Below, piece by piece: positions 15,271 to 23,817 of a stretch of 64,000 bases of DNA. The notes beneath the pieces were generated by a model, which saw only the letters and a list, made by a program, of their open reading frames with translations, made no database searches and was not told the origin of the DNA. The stretch lies in the NCBI RefSeq assembly GCF_013836145.1, contig NZ_CP057483.1, forward strand, positions 62,001 to 126,000, given 5' to 3'. Position numbers and translations under genes: made by a program. The stretch's first letter is position 1, and every line of letters begins with the position of its first letter. Origin of the DNA: Citrobacter sp. RHB25-C09 (GTDB lineage: Bacteria; Pseudomonadota; Gammaproteobacteria; Enterobacterales; Enterobacteriaceae).

Positions 15271-16674
15271 ATGAAACATCAGTGGATGACGGCCATATTC
15301 TGCCTGGTGTGCCCACTGTCGTCGATGGCGGCAATAACGACGGTAATGCCAACCGCGCTGACGGGGCCTTTAACCAATCCGGGCATGGGCGTGGCCAGTT
15401 TTCATCAGGGTTATGGTGAAAAACTGCCGCTGACGGAATACCCCGATACCGGCATTGAGTACGAACGTTTTTACTGGCGCGATCTGGAGCCCGAGGAAGG
15501 CAAGTATCATTTTGCGCGGGTGGATGACGCTTTTAAGTACGCAGCGGCACATCGGCCGGCCATGAATGTTGGTCTGCGATTTATGGCACTGGCCGAGCCG
15601 GGTAGCGGCTCCAGGATCCCCGACTGGCTGATAAAAAAAGGCATCAAAGGTACATGGACTGCGGATCGTAAGAGCTTCATTCCTGACTTAGCCGACCCGC
15701 TTTTTATTACCTATAGTCAACGACTGCTCCAGGCATTAGGTCAACGCTACGATGGCAATGACAATCTGGCGTTTGTGGATATTGGTGTGGTGGGATCATG
15801 GGGAGAGTGGCATAACAGCAACTTCCCTGAACTGAAACCTCTGTTGGAAAGAAACACGACGGAGGAGCTCGATCGGTTCGTCAATATGCATTTTTCAGCG
15901 TTTCCAAAGACGCCCAAAGTCATGTTGATAAGCGGCGGTAATAGCCTGGTGAATGCTGTGCGTAAGGGCGCCGGATGGCGTGCGGACTGCTGGGGCGACT
16001 TACGCATGTTTTCGTCAACGTGGAATCATATGGCCGATGATTACCCTCAGCGGCTCGAGGCAGCGCAGCGAGCCTATCCAGGCTTTAATGATGCATGGAA
16101 ACGCGCACCGGTGAATCTGGAAATATGCGGGTATATGGCGCAGTGGCAACGCGATCAGCACTATACGCGCGAGGAAGTACAGAGGATATTTGATTGGGCA
16201 CTGGCACACCATGCCAGCACGCTTAATCTGAAATCACGTGTTATCCCCGGTGAGTACCGGCAGATTGTCGATAATGCGCTGACTAAAATCGGCTACCGTT
16301 TTCGTCTGGTATCGTTAAGTCATGAGTCAGTAGGGCAGCCAGGCACCGCCCTGACGCTCAACAGCCGTTGGGTAAACGAAGGCGTCGCGCCGATTTATCT
16401 TCCTTATACGCTGTCATTCCGCCTCGTGGATGCTTCCGGGAAACCTGTAGCCAGCGGAGAATCGAAGGAAGATCTCCTCCGCTGGTTGCCCGGTGAGTAT
16501 ACGGTGGATTTTCTGCTGGATATGCCGCGGACAATGCCGGGAGGCAGTTACTTTATAGAGGTGGCGATTGTCGATAAATCGGGGGCGCCAAGGATCCGGC
16601 TGGCTAATGAGGGGCAGCAAAGCAGCAACTGGTACCGGATTTCAAAGGTGACTGTTCTGTCATCGACGCAATGA
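15271..16674 (+). CDS. Secreted DUF4832/DUF4874 glycoside-hydrolase-like protein
   Basis: A 467-residue protein with a signal peptide (MKHQWMTAIFCLVCPLSSMA, cleavage before AITT). The N-terminal two thirds look like a TIM-barrel hydrolase of the GH-A type. They contain NPGMG near 36-40, ERFYWRDLEPEEG at 65-77 (the usual start of these barrels) and GSWGEWH at 175-181 with a candidate acid/base Glu179. The last third (about 350-460) is a beta-sandwich-like DUF4832 domain (NSRWVNEGVAPIYLPYTL...). It is the final gene of the operon, and a GTG three bases upstream is an alternative start. A likely role is trimming or degrading the exopolysaccharide in the periplasm or outside; this is inference and no substrate is known. 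Confidence 0.8.
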   Translation: MKHQWMTAIFCLVCPLSSMAAITTVMPTALTGPLTNPGMGVASFHQGYGEKLPLTEYPDTGIEYERFYWRDLEPEEGKYHFARVDDAFKYAAAHRPAMNVGLRFMALAEPGSGSRIPDWLIKKGIKGTWTADRKSFIPDLADPLFITYSQRLLQALGQRYDGNDNLAFVDIGVVGSWGEWHNSNFPELKPLLERNTTEELDRFVNMHFSAFPKTPKVMLISGGNSLVNAVRKGAGWRADCWGDLRMFSSTWNHMADDYPQRLEAAQRAYPGFNDAWKRAPVNLEICGYMAQWQRDQHYTREEVQRIFDWALAHHASTLNLKSRVIPGEYRQIVDNALTKIGYRFRLVSLSHESVGQPGTALTLNSRWVNEGVAPIYLPYTLSFRLVDASGKPVASGESKEDLLRWLPGEYTVDFLLDMPRTMPGGSYFIEVAIVDKSGAPRIRLANEGQQSSNWYRISKVTVLSSTQ

Positions 16675-16675
16675 A

Positions 16676-16700
16676 ACGATGGGCGTTGATGGCCCATCGT
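16676..16700. terminator. Hairpin between convergent genes
   Basis: A perfect 9-bp stem ACGATGGGC / GCCCATCGT with a 7-base loop follows directly after the stop of the glycosidase-like gene and precedes the end of galE on the other strand. It can serve both directions; T-runs are short. Confidence 0.6.
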
Positions 16701-16721
16701 GAAGAGGATCTAAACTGAGGA

Positions 16722-17741
16722 TCAGACGCTGCGATAGCCGTTCGGGTTATTTTTCTGCCAGTTCCAGGTATCACGCATCATTTCTTCAATAGTGTGGGTG
16801 GCCTGCCAGCCCAATTCCCGCCGTGCTCGGGACGGATCTGACCAGCATTCTGCAATATCTCCTCCTCTCCTCGGTGCAAAGCGGTAATTGATTTTTGTCT
16901 GCGCCGCTTTTTCGAACGCGTTCACAAGGTCGAGTACGGAATAGCCGATACCGGTGCCAAGATTAAAGACTTTATACGCGTCACCTTTATCCTTATTGTC
17001 CAGTGCTGCCAGATGGCCATGGGCGAGATCCATTACATGAATATAGTCGCGTACGCCCGTACCGTCCGGAGTGGGGTAATCATTACCGTACACGGATAGT
17101 ACTTCCAGCCTGCCAATGGTCACCTGAGCAATATAAGGGACCAGATTGTTCGGGATCCCATTGGGATCTTCACCAATACGTCCTGACGGATGCGCCCCGA
17201 CTGGGTTGAAGTAACGCAGACAGGTAATACGGAATTCAGGCTGAGCTCGCGAAAAATCTTCCAGAATCTGTTCAACCATATATTTGGATGTGCCATATGG
17301 ATTAGTGGTACCGCCCGTACGGGAGTTTTCATTGAGCGGTACGCGATCCGGGTTGCCGTACACGGTGGCCGAAGAACTGAATATAAAGCTGTTTACGCCG
17401 GCCGCACGCATTTCCTCGAGCAGAACCAGTGTGCCAGTGACGTTATTCTGGTAATAAGAGAGCGGATCTTTTATCGATTCAGAAACGGATTTTAGACCTG
17501 CAAAATGAATCACATCAGTAATATTATGCGACGCAAAAATCTTCTTCAGAAGATGTCTGTCCATCACGTCGCCTTTATAGAAAATGGGTTTCTTCCCGGT
17601 TAATTCTGCAACTCTTTCCAGAGAGGTTTGCGAAGCGTTAGAAAGATTATCAAGAACTACAACGTCATCATTCCTTTCCTGGAGAGCCAACACAGTATGC
17701 GAACCTATATATCCTGCGCCGCCAGTGACGAGAATTGTCAT
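16722..17741 (-). CDS. galE: UDP-glucose 4-epimerase
   Basis: A 339-residue extended SDR that interconverts UDP-glucose and UDP-galactose with bound NAD. The nucleotide loop is TGGAGYIGSH (Gly7, Gly10, Gly13) and the catalytic residues Ser124, Tyr149 and Lys153 (YGTSK) match the E. coli GalE numbering. It is nearly full identity in key segments such as the LRYFNPVGAHPSGRIGEDP region. Because it lies in the polysaccharide island and not in a gal operon, it is probably a dedicated copy providing UDP-galactose for this polymer. It follows the beta-propeller gene by 76 bp on the same strand. Confidence 0.95.
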   Translation of the reverse strand: MTILVTGGAGYIGSHTVLALQERNDDVVVLDNLSNASQTSLERVAELTGKKPIFYKGDVMDRHLLKKIFASHNITDVIHFAGLKSVSESIKDPLSYYQNNVTGTLVLLEEMRAAGVNSFIFSSSATVYGNPDRVPLNENSRTGGTTNPYGTSKYMVEQILEDFSRAQPEFRITCLRYFNPVGAHPSGRIGEDPNGIPNNLVPYIAQVTIGRLEVLSVYGNDYPTPDGTGVRDYIHVMDLAHGHLAALDNKDKGDAYKVFNLGTGIGYSVLDLVNAFEKAAQTKINYRFAPRRGGDIAECWSDPSRARRELGWQATHTIEEMMRDTWNWQKNNPNGYRSV

Positions 17742-17817
17742 AAAATATCCGTATATATAAAATGCTAATGACTCGGTGTTTCTGCTTAATGCGTTTTTGC
17801 CACAGCAATATCCTTTA

Positions 17818-18744
17818 TTATCGCCAGGCCAATTGAAGTGTTCTGTATTTAACTATGAATTTATACGCTACCTTTTTTAAGAAAGAAAATGGACTAAAGA
17901 CATTTTTTTTGGTGTCATAAACGATATAGTTATCGGAAAAGTTAAGTGTATGTACTCCGTCACTGTTATTGAGAGATGGAGGGATGTTATCTACGAGGCT
18001 TTCTTTAAATGTTGATATATCTAAATTATTTAACTCCTTGATAAAAACTGATTTTCCATAAGTATCTGGCGTACATTCCTGCGTCAGGATATACATTTTA
18101 TTATCGATGGTATACGGACCACCCGCGCTACGATTGTGTTCATTACAGACTTCAAGTAATGGCGTTATTTTTTCCCATTTTCCAGTTACTTCAGGCGCGG
18201 TATGAATGACCAATTCATTTTCCATCGAGGTCGACATTAAATAAAAGCGTTCATTAACAGTAAGTAACACATTGTCGGTAAGCGGAGCGTCTGAGAGTAA
18301 AACCTTGACTTGTTTCCAGCGCACCGGGAAATCGATCGCCTGGAATAATATCACCTCTTTTCTTTCTGAGGATTCCGGGATCATATATAAAGTTCCATTT
18401 GTGGTGAACAGGAATGGAAATGACAGATGGCATTTTAAATTATCAAACCCCTCCAGTTTCACATCATCCAATTCTTTGAGGTTTTTATCCAGGATACGGC
18501 ATCTCAGAATACCCTTTGAGTTGCGAAAATTAAATGCCTCATAAAAAATATACAGCTTATCCTCTTTCTCAAGAAGAAACGGATCGGCCTGAAAAGTGAA
18601 TTTCTTTTTTAATCTTTGTGCTGTTGAACGTCTCAGTATGTCCAGAGTGTTATCGGGAAAGGAATGAGAACCATCGTTTTTAATAACCATGATATCCCAA
18701 GACTCATGAAAGAATAACATATTTAATATACGATTCCATTTCAT
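17818..18744 (-). CDS. Five-bladed beta-propeller protein resembling the GINT1 N-terminal domain
   Basis: A 308-residue cytosolic-looking protein with no signal peptide. The pattern is that of the GH43-like propeller domain found at the N-terminus of glucosamine inositolphosphorylceramide transferase-type proteins. It shows ADPFLLEKEDKLYIFYEAF near 60-78, HLSFPFLF and LYMIPESSE with a later FPVRWKQVKVLL, then NVLLTVNERFYLMST, GKWEK, RSAGGPY and a late QECTPDTYGKSV. These blocks occur in bacterial exopolysaccharide and LPS loci, often fused to or beside formyltransferase-like domains; here the domain is alone. The region is AT-rich compared with the neighbours. Its role, probably sugar binding or modification, is not established. 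The family call is from memory of the motif order. Confidence 0.65.
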   Translation of the reverse strand: MKWNRILNMLFFHESWDIMVIKNDGSHSFPDNTLDILRRSTAQRLKKKFTFQADPFLLEKEDKLYIFYEAFNFRNSKGILRCRILDKNLKELDDVKLEGFDNLKCHLSFPFLFTTNGTLYMIPESSERKEVILFQAIDFPVRWKQVKVLLSDAPLTDNVLLTVNERFYLMSTSMENELVIHTAPEVTGKWEKITPLLEVCNEHNRSAGGPYTIDNKMYILTQECTPDTYGKSVFIKELNNLDISTFKESLVDNIPPSLNNSDGVHTLNFSDNYIVYDTKKNVFSPFSFLKKVAYKFIVKYRTLQLAWR

Positions 18745-19194
18745 TTCATGAAGTCCACTTATTGATAGAATTGAAAATCATCAATAACATAGAGGTTGTA
18801 TACATGCTATCGTTCCATCGATAATTCACAGATACATTATTCGTAGAGGCACTCCAGGAATGCTTTCAGTTATTCATTGGGGTTAAAAGAATTTACATGA
18901 ATAATGCCAGTGAAGACTAACCAGAATAATAAACTCAAGAATAAGATTATCATCAATTATAACGTCAAATATATAAGATATTTATTTCGCTTTTCGGTAG
19001 GAAAAACCGAAGAATTGAATAACGGCCAGTATGTTTGTAAACAGTGTGTTTATAAGGGATCCGGCGTCTGAATAATAAATCACGTCTCTACTTTCAAATA
19101 GTTAGTGAGAACACGCAAACTGATGTGAACGGTGTTATGAGATAAGGTGTGGTGATACAGGGAGATAAAGGATTTTACCTGAGGGGAGTCATTT
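18745..19194. other. AT-rich intergenic region between the exopolysaccharide island and selC
   Basis: The region is 450 bp and AT-rich to about 19080. It contains the presumed promoter of the beta-propeller gene and a weak hairpin TTCGGT/ACCGAA at 18993-19011. I see no open frame with a family signature, no integrase fragment and no obvious direct repeat of the selC 3' end. A 63-codon minus-strand frame reaching into selC has no support as a gene. Confidence 0.5.
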
Positions 19195-19289
19195 TGGCGG
19201 AAGATCACAGGAGTCGAACCTGCCCGGGACCGCTGGCGGCCCCAACTGGATTTGAAGTCCAGCCACCTCACCGGAGATGACGATCTTCC
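19195..19289 (-). tRNA. selC: tRNA-Sec (anticodon TCA)
   Basis: On the minus strand the gene begins GGAAGATCG and ends in CGCCA with CCA encoded (TGG at 19195-19197 on the plus strand). It has 95 bases and an extended acceptor stem and long variable arm, as in E. coli selC. The anticodon TCA is at 19253-19255 (complement). It inserts selenocysteine at UGA codons. Its 3' end faces the exopolysaccharide island, and selC 3' ends are frequent integration sites in enterobacteria. Confidence 0.98.
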
Positions 19290-19613
19290 GCGCCTCGATT
19301 GCTACATGGAGGCGGGGCGCATTATAGCTACTTCCTGAGGTTTCCACACCCCCTGGCTCACTTTTTTAACTTCCCTTTCCTATTACCATGATCGGTTTCA
19401 TATAAAACCTCGCAAAATCCATTAGTTACATTTTTTCACATTTTTCGGGGCTATCACGATCACAGAAAACAAGAATCGTAATTTGATAATGCGATATCGG
19501 AATACCCGTGCCTGCCGGGATGGTTTACAAGACTGTAACCGGTATCAGTGCGTGAAGTTGCCAGTATCATCAAGCAGTTGCGCACAAGGAATTTGAGAAA
19601 AAAGGAACAGAAA
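19290..19613. other. Leader region between selC and yicI
   Basis: In E. coli yicI follows yicJ, but here no yicJ or fragment of it precedes yicI. The 324 bp hold the divergent selC promoter and, at 19522-19540, an imperfect inverted repeat GGTTTACA-agac-TGTAACC that could bind a regulator of yicI. No other feature is visible. Confidence 0.45.
19315..19326 (-). promoter_or_regulatory. selC promoter, -10 region and GC-rich discriminator
   Basis: On the minus strand a perfect TATAAT (19321-19326) is followed by GCGCCCCGCC, a GC-rich discriminator typical of stable-RNA promoters under stringent control, and then the tRNA after about 30 bases. The -35 region is not a good match. Confidence 0.6.
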
Positions 19614-21932
19614 ATGAAAATTAGCGACGGAAACTGGCTGATTCAGCCTGGCCTCAATGTCATCCAACCCATCCAGGTATTTGATGTCGAGCAGCACGGC
19701 AACGAGCTGGTGGTATATGCCGCACCGCGTGATGTTCGTGAACGTACATGGCAACTGGATACCCCACTGTTCACCCTGCGTTTTTTCTCCCCGCAGGAAG
19801 GGATTGTGGGGGTGCGCATGGAGCACTTCCAGGGCGCGTTGGATAACGGCCCGCATTATCCGCTCAACGTTTTGCAGGACGTGAAGGTAGAAATCCAGAA
19901 CACTGCCGAATTCGCGGAGCTGAAAAGCGGCAATCTGAGCGTGCGCGTCACCAAAGGTGAATTCTGGTCACTGGATTTCCTGCGTAACGGCGTGCGGATC
20001 ACCGGTAGCCAGTTAAAAAATAACGGTTATGTTCAGGACGCGACTACCCAGCGTAACTACATGTTTGAGCGCCTCGATCTGGGCGTCGGCGAAACGGTTT
20101 ACGGTCTGGGGGAGCGCTTTACCGCGCTGGTGCGCAACGGGCAGACGGTAGAAACCTGGAACCGTGACGGCGGCACCAGTACCGAACAGTCCTACAAGAA
20201 TATCCCATTCTACCTGACCAACCGGGGCTATGGGGTACTGGTTAACCATCCGCAGTGCGTGTCGTTTGAAATCGGCTCCGAGAAAGTCTCGAAGGTCCAG
20301 TTCAGCGTAGAGAGCGAGTATCTGGAGTACTTTGTGATTGACGGCCCAACGCCGAAAGAAGTGCTAAACCGTTATACCCGGTTCACCGGGCGTCCGGCGC
20401 TACCTCCGGCATGGTCATTCGGCCTGTGGCTTACCACCTCGTTTACCACCAACTACGACGAGGCGACGGTGAATAGCTTCATCGACGGGATGGCGGAGCG
20501 TAATTTGCCACTGCACGTCTTCCATTTCGACTGCTTCTGGATGAAGGCCTTCCAGTGGTGTGATTTTGAGTGGGACCCGGTGACCTTCCCGGATCCAGAG
20601 GGCATGATCCGTCGCCTGAAGGAGAAAGGGTTGAAAGTCTGCGTGTGGATCAACCCGTATATCGGCCAGAAATCACCCGTTTTTAAAGAGTTGAAGGATA
20701 AAGGCTATCTGCTCAAACGCCCGGATGGCTCTCTGTGGCAGTGGGATAAATGGCAGCCTGGATTGGCAATTTACGACTTCACGAATCCGGAAGCCTGCGA
20801 ATGGTATGCCAACAAGCTGAAAGCACTAACAGACATTGGCGTGGATTGCTTCAAGACCGATTTTGGCGAGCGCATCCCGACCGATGTTCAGTGGTTTGAT
20901 GGTTCCGATCCGCAGAAAATGCATAACCATTATGCGTACATCTACAACGAACTGGTGTGGAACGTGCTCAAAGAGACAGTCGGCGAGGAGGAGGCTGTCC
21001 TGTTCGCCCGTTCGGCCTCCGTGGGCGCGCAGCAGTTTCCCGTTCACTGGGGCGGCGACTGCTACGCCAACTATGAATCCATGGCGGAAAGCCTGCGCGG
21101 TGGCCTGGCTATCGGCCTGTCCGGGTTTGGTTTCTGGAGCCATGATATCGGCGGCTTCGAGAACACCGCACCGGCCCACGTTTATAAACGCTGGTGCGCG
21201 TTTGGACTACTTTCCAGCCACAGCCGCCTGCACGGCAGCAAATCCTACCGTGTGCCATGGGCGTATGACGATGAATCCTGCGATGTGGTGCGCTATTTCA
21301 CCGAGCAGAAATGCCGCCTGATGCCGTATCTGTATCGTGAAGCGGTACGGGCTAACGAACAGGGTACGCCGATGATGCGTGCCATGATTCTGGAGTTCCC
21401 GGACGATCCGGCGTGCGATTATCTCGACCGTCAGTACATGCTCGGAGATTCGGTGATGGTGGCACCGGTGTTCTCCGAAGCCGGTGATGTGCAGTTTTAC
21501 CTGCCGGAAGGGCGCTGGACACATCTGTGGCACAACGATGAAATCCAGGGTAGTCGATGGCATAAACAGCAGCATGACTTCCTCAGCCTGCCGGTTTACG
21601 TGCGTGACAACACGTTGTTGGCGCTGGGCAGCAATAGCCAGAAACCGGATTACGCCTGGCATGAAGGGACCGCGTTCCAGTTGTTCCATCTGGATGAGGG
21701 GCGTGAAGCAGTGTGCGAAGTGCCAGCCGCGGACGGTTCGGTGATCTTCACGCTGAGAGCGAAACGCAGCGGAAACACCCTCACCGTAACCGGAATGGGA
21801 AATGCCCACGACTGGACGCTGTGTTTGCGTAATATTCCGCAGATCAGCGGCATCAAGTGCGGTTCACACAGGGAAAGTGAGCAGGGTGTGATCGTGAAGC
21901 CGCAGGGTAGCGAGGTGGTGATAACCCTTTAA
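19614..21932 (+). CDS. yicI: Alpha-xylosidase (GH31)
   Basis: A protein of 772 residues, the same length as E. coli YicI, which removes alpha-xylosyl groups such as isoprimeverose ends in the cytoplasm. The nucleophile Asp416 (KTDFGE) and the acid/base Asp482 (GGDCYANYESM) are at the E. coli positions. ATG 19614 has AAGGA at 19602-19606; an upstream in-frame start would add 22 residues without family support. Unlike E. coli, it is not preceded by the yicJ transporter, so xyloside uptake must come from another system or the enzyme acts on internally generated substrates. A REP element follows the stop codon. Confidence 0.97.
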   Translation: MKISDGNWLIQPGLNVIQPIQVFDVEQHGNELVVYAAPRDVRERTWQLDTPLFTLRFFSPQEGIVGVRMEHFQGALDNGPHYPLNVLQDVKVEIQNTAEFAELKSGNLSVRVTKGEFWSLDFLRNGVRITGSQLKNNGYVQDATTQRNYMFERLDLGVGETVYGLGERFTALVRNGQTVETWNRDGGTSTEQSYKNIPFYLTNRGYGVLVNHPQCVSFEIGSEKVSKVQFSVESEYLEYFVIDGPTPKEVLNRYTRFTGRPALPPAWSFGLWLTTSFTTNYDEATVNSFIDGMAERNLPLHVFHFDCFWMKAFQWCDFEWDPVTFPDPEGMIRRLKEKGLKVCVWINPYIGQKSPVFKELKDKGYLLKRPDGSLWQWDKWQPGLAIYDFTNPEACEWYANKLKALTDIGVDCFKTDFGERIPTDVQWFDGSDPQKMHNHYAYIYNELVWNVLKETVGEEEAVLFARSASVGAQQFPVHWGGDCYANYESMAESLRGGLAIGLSGFGFWSHDIGGFENTAPAHVYKRWCAFGLLSSHSRLHGSKSYRVPWAYDDESCDVVRYFTEQKCRLMPYLYREAVRANEQGTPMMRAMILEFPDDPACDYLDRQYMLGDSVMVAPVFSEAGDVQFYLPEGRWTHLWHNDEIQGSRWHKQQHDFLSLPVYVRDNTLLALGSNSQKPDYAWHEGTAFQLFHLDEGREAVCEVPAADGSVIFTLRAKRSGNTLTVTGMGNAHDWTLCLRNIPQISGIKCGSHRESEQGVIVKPQGSEVVITL

Positions 21933-21947
21933 AGGTGAATGCCGAAC

Positions 21948-21978
21948 GTAGGCCCGGTAAGCGCGAGCGCCTCCGGGC
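21948..21978. repeat. REP element
   Basis: GTAGGCCCGGTAAGCGC followed by GAGCGCCTCCGGGC is a REP-type imperfect palindrome between the ends of convergent yicI and yicH. Confidence 0.8.
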
Positions 21979-21987
21979 AATTCCACC

Positions 21988-23697
21988 TTACTGTGCAGGT
22001 TCTGTGGACGTCACTTCTCCACCTGACACCACGCCTGCCTGCATGGTCTGCGTCACCTGCTGTTTTTCTGTATTCACTGCATGCAATTTACCGTTAATTG
22101 TTGGCTTCAGCGGCGCGTCGGCCTGCACGGTTCCGCTGACCGTCAGCTGAATATTGCCATCACCGGAGAGGGGTAAGGCTGGCCATCCCCATTGCTGCAG
22201 AACGTTTACCGGTACACCGCGCCCGTTCAGGCTGACCTGCGTCTGGCGCGTTGGCAACTGTGACACGCTGGCGGTGGCCTCAAGCAGCCCTTTTTCGGTA
22301 AAGGCGCTCAGTTCGCTAATGTTCACCGTGCTGGCATTCGCCGCCAGTGTCATAGAAGGTCGGCGGACGTCAACGCGGTTAAAGGTTGCAGCAGACGCAT
22401 TCAGGGTCGCGTTACCGCTCCAGATGCCCCATTTATGATCCTGCACCAGCCCCAGATTGGCGCCATAGCCGTCCAGTGCGGTGAGCTGCCACGGAAACGT
22501 CGGGTCGATATCAATGATCAAATTACGGCTGGCGTTAAATTTTTTCAGCGTCAGGCTAGCCAGCCATGCCGGCAGCGGCTCCATCCATTTTTGCTTCCAG
22601 TTTTGCGGCAAAGTGTATTCCAGCCCCGCCAACGCGGCGTCATCAAGCACCAGCGCTTTCCCTTCCCGCAGCCAATTGCCCGACGTGCGAATCATGCCGC
22701 CTTCCCAGCGGGTGGTAAACTGGCGAACGGCAATGCCCTGAGGGGAGAATTCGGTATTCAGTATCGGATCGAACAAATGCAGTGAGCCGTAAATGAACTC
22801 GCTGGCGTTCATCGACAGTTTCCCCTCCTGTGTCTGCCAGTCGTCCTTACTGAACGTCAGGTTGCGCAAGCTAAGATCAAGGTCTGTCACCGCCCAGTCC
22901 GGCCCCTGAAGGCGTGCGTCGGTGATTTCCAGGCGACCAATTTGCAGTGACGGTATGGTTTTTAACGGCGAGAAAAACGCAGCCAGCGTCTTGTCGCTTT
23001 GCAGGCGAATGTCGTTCAGACGTAGATTTTCGACTATCCAACTGCCGTCGGCGCTACGTTGTGCCACACCGGTTAATGCACCGCGCGCGATATCTGCGCC
23101 AATTGTGCTCAGTATCACCTGATTATTGTCAATGCTGCCTTCAATCAACACGTTGCTGGCAGGGACGTCGTTCAACGTCATCGACGCGGCGCTAAGCTGA
23201 ATTTGGGCTTTGCTGCCCAGCACTCTACCTGCTTCAGGGGACCAGGGAATGACGCCGCCATTCACGCGCTGGGCGCTGAGATCCCACTCGCTGCCCGGAC
23301 TGTTCAGCGCCATACCCTGTAACTGCAGGCGATCGGCCTGGAAGGGGAAGGGTGCTGTTTGAGGGGAGATGTTCAGCGTCCCGTTTTGTAACAGGATAGT
23401 ATCGACATGCAGGGGATCGGTAAGCTGGCGGCTGCTCAGGCCAATGTCGACCGTTTTGGCGACCAGCGTGGCGGGTTGACCGTCGCGACCAAAGGTGACG
23501 TTTTCCAGCAGGATATGGGTGGGTGAGGAAAACCGATGATCCATCGCATCAAAAGCCAAATGGTAGTCGCTATTGTCGGATATCCAGGCGCTAACGTGTT
23601 CCGCGCCCCAGCGGGTTTGCAGCAGAAAATAGAGGCCGAGAATCACCAGTAGAAAGGCGATCAGCAGGTAAACAATTAGCTTTCCAATAAATTTCAT
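21988..23697 (-). CDS. yicH: AsmA-family inner-membrane protein YicH
   Basis: A 569-residue protein of the AsmA/TamB-like superfamily, equal in length to E. coli YicH. One N-terminal membrane helix (about residues 4-27) is followed by a long periplasmic beta-rich region, with an AsmA-type C-terminal segment (LNGRGVPVNVLQQWGWPALPLSGDGNIQL...). These proteins are thought to form bridge-like lipid conduits between the two membranes. The start is set at MKFIGKL (23697); a longer frame would add eight residues. It lies upstream of nothing obvious on its strand and its promoter lies in the 120 bp before xanP ends. Confidence 0.93.
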   Translation of the reverse strand: MKFIGKLIVYLLIAFLLVILGLYFLLQTRWGAEHVSAWISDNSDYHLAFDAMDHRFSSPTHILLENVTFGRDGQPATLVAKTVDIGLSSRQLTDPLHVDTILLQNGTLNISPQTAPFPFQADRLQLQGMALNSPGSEWDLSAQRVNGGVIPWSPEAGRVLGSKAQIQLSAASMTLNDVPASNVLIEGSIDNNQVILSTIGADIARGALTGVAQRSADGSWIVENLRLNDIRLQSDKTLAAFFSPLKTIPSLQIGRLEITDARLQGPDWAVTDLDLSLRNLTFSKDDWQTQEGKLSMNASEFIYGSLHLFDPILNTEFSPQGIAVRQFTTRWEGGMIRTSGNWLREGKALVLDDAALAGLEYTLPQNWKQKWMEPLPAWLASLTLKKFNASRNLIIDIDPTFPWQLTALDGYGANLGLVQDHKWGIWSGNATLNASAATFNRVDVRRPSMTLAANASTVNISELSAFTEKGLLEATASVSQLPTRQTQVSLNGRGVPVNVLQQWGWPALPLSGDGNIQLTVSGTVQADAPLKPTINGKLHAVNTEKQQVTQTMQAGVVSGGEVTSTEPAQ

Positions 23698-23786
23698 GGT
23701 CTTCCATCCCGCGACGAACACATTACTGAGTTATGCACGATTTACGTGTAATCCTCAAGGCGGGAAAAGTGAAAGAGCGTTACAGC

Positions 23787-23809
23787 GGCGGTGAACTGGA
23801 ATCACCGCC
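23787..23809 (-). terminator. Hairpin after xanP
   Basis: An 8-bp perfect stem GGCGGTGA / TCACCGCC with a 7-base loop lies 9 bases after the xanP stop. On the minus strand it is followed within 15-25 bases by CTCTTTCACTTTT, a loose T-rich tail. Confidence 0.55.
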
Positions 23810-23817
23810 ACATAAGA

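Noticed and set aside
18745..19300. Integrase, attachment-site duplication or phage remnant at selC
   Set aside because: No integrase frame and no direct repeat of the selC 3' end could be found by reading; the island boundary remains unproven.
19548..19613. A longer N-terminus for YicI, or a yicJ remnant in front of it
   Set aside because: The 22 extra codons have no similarity to YicI or to YicJ as I remember it, and ATG 19614 has the ribosome site.
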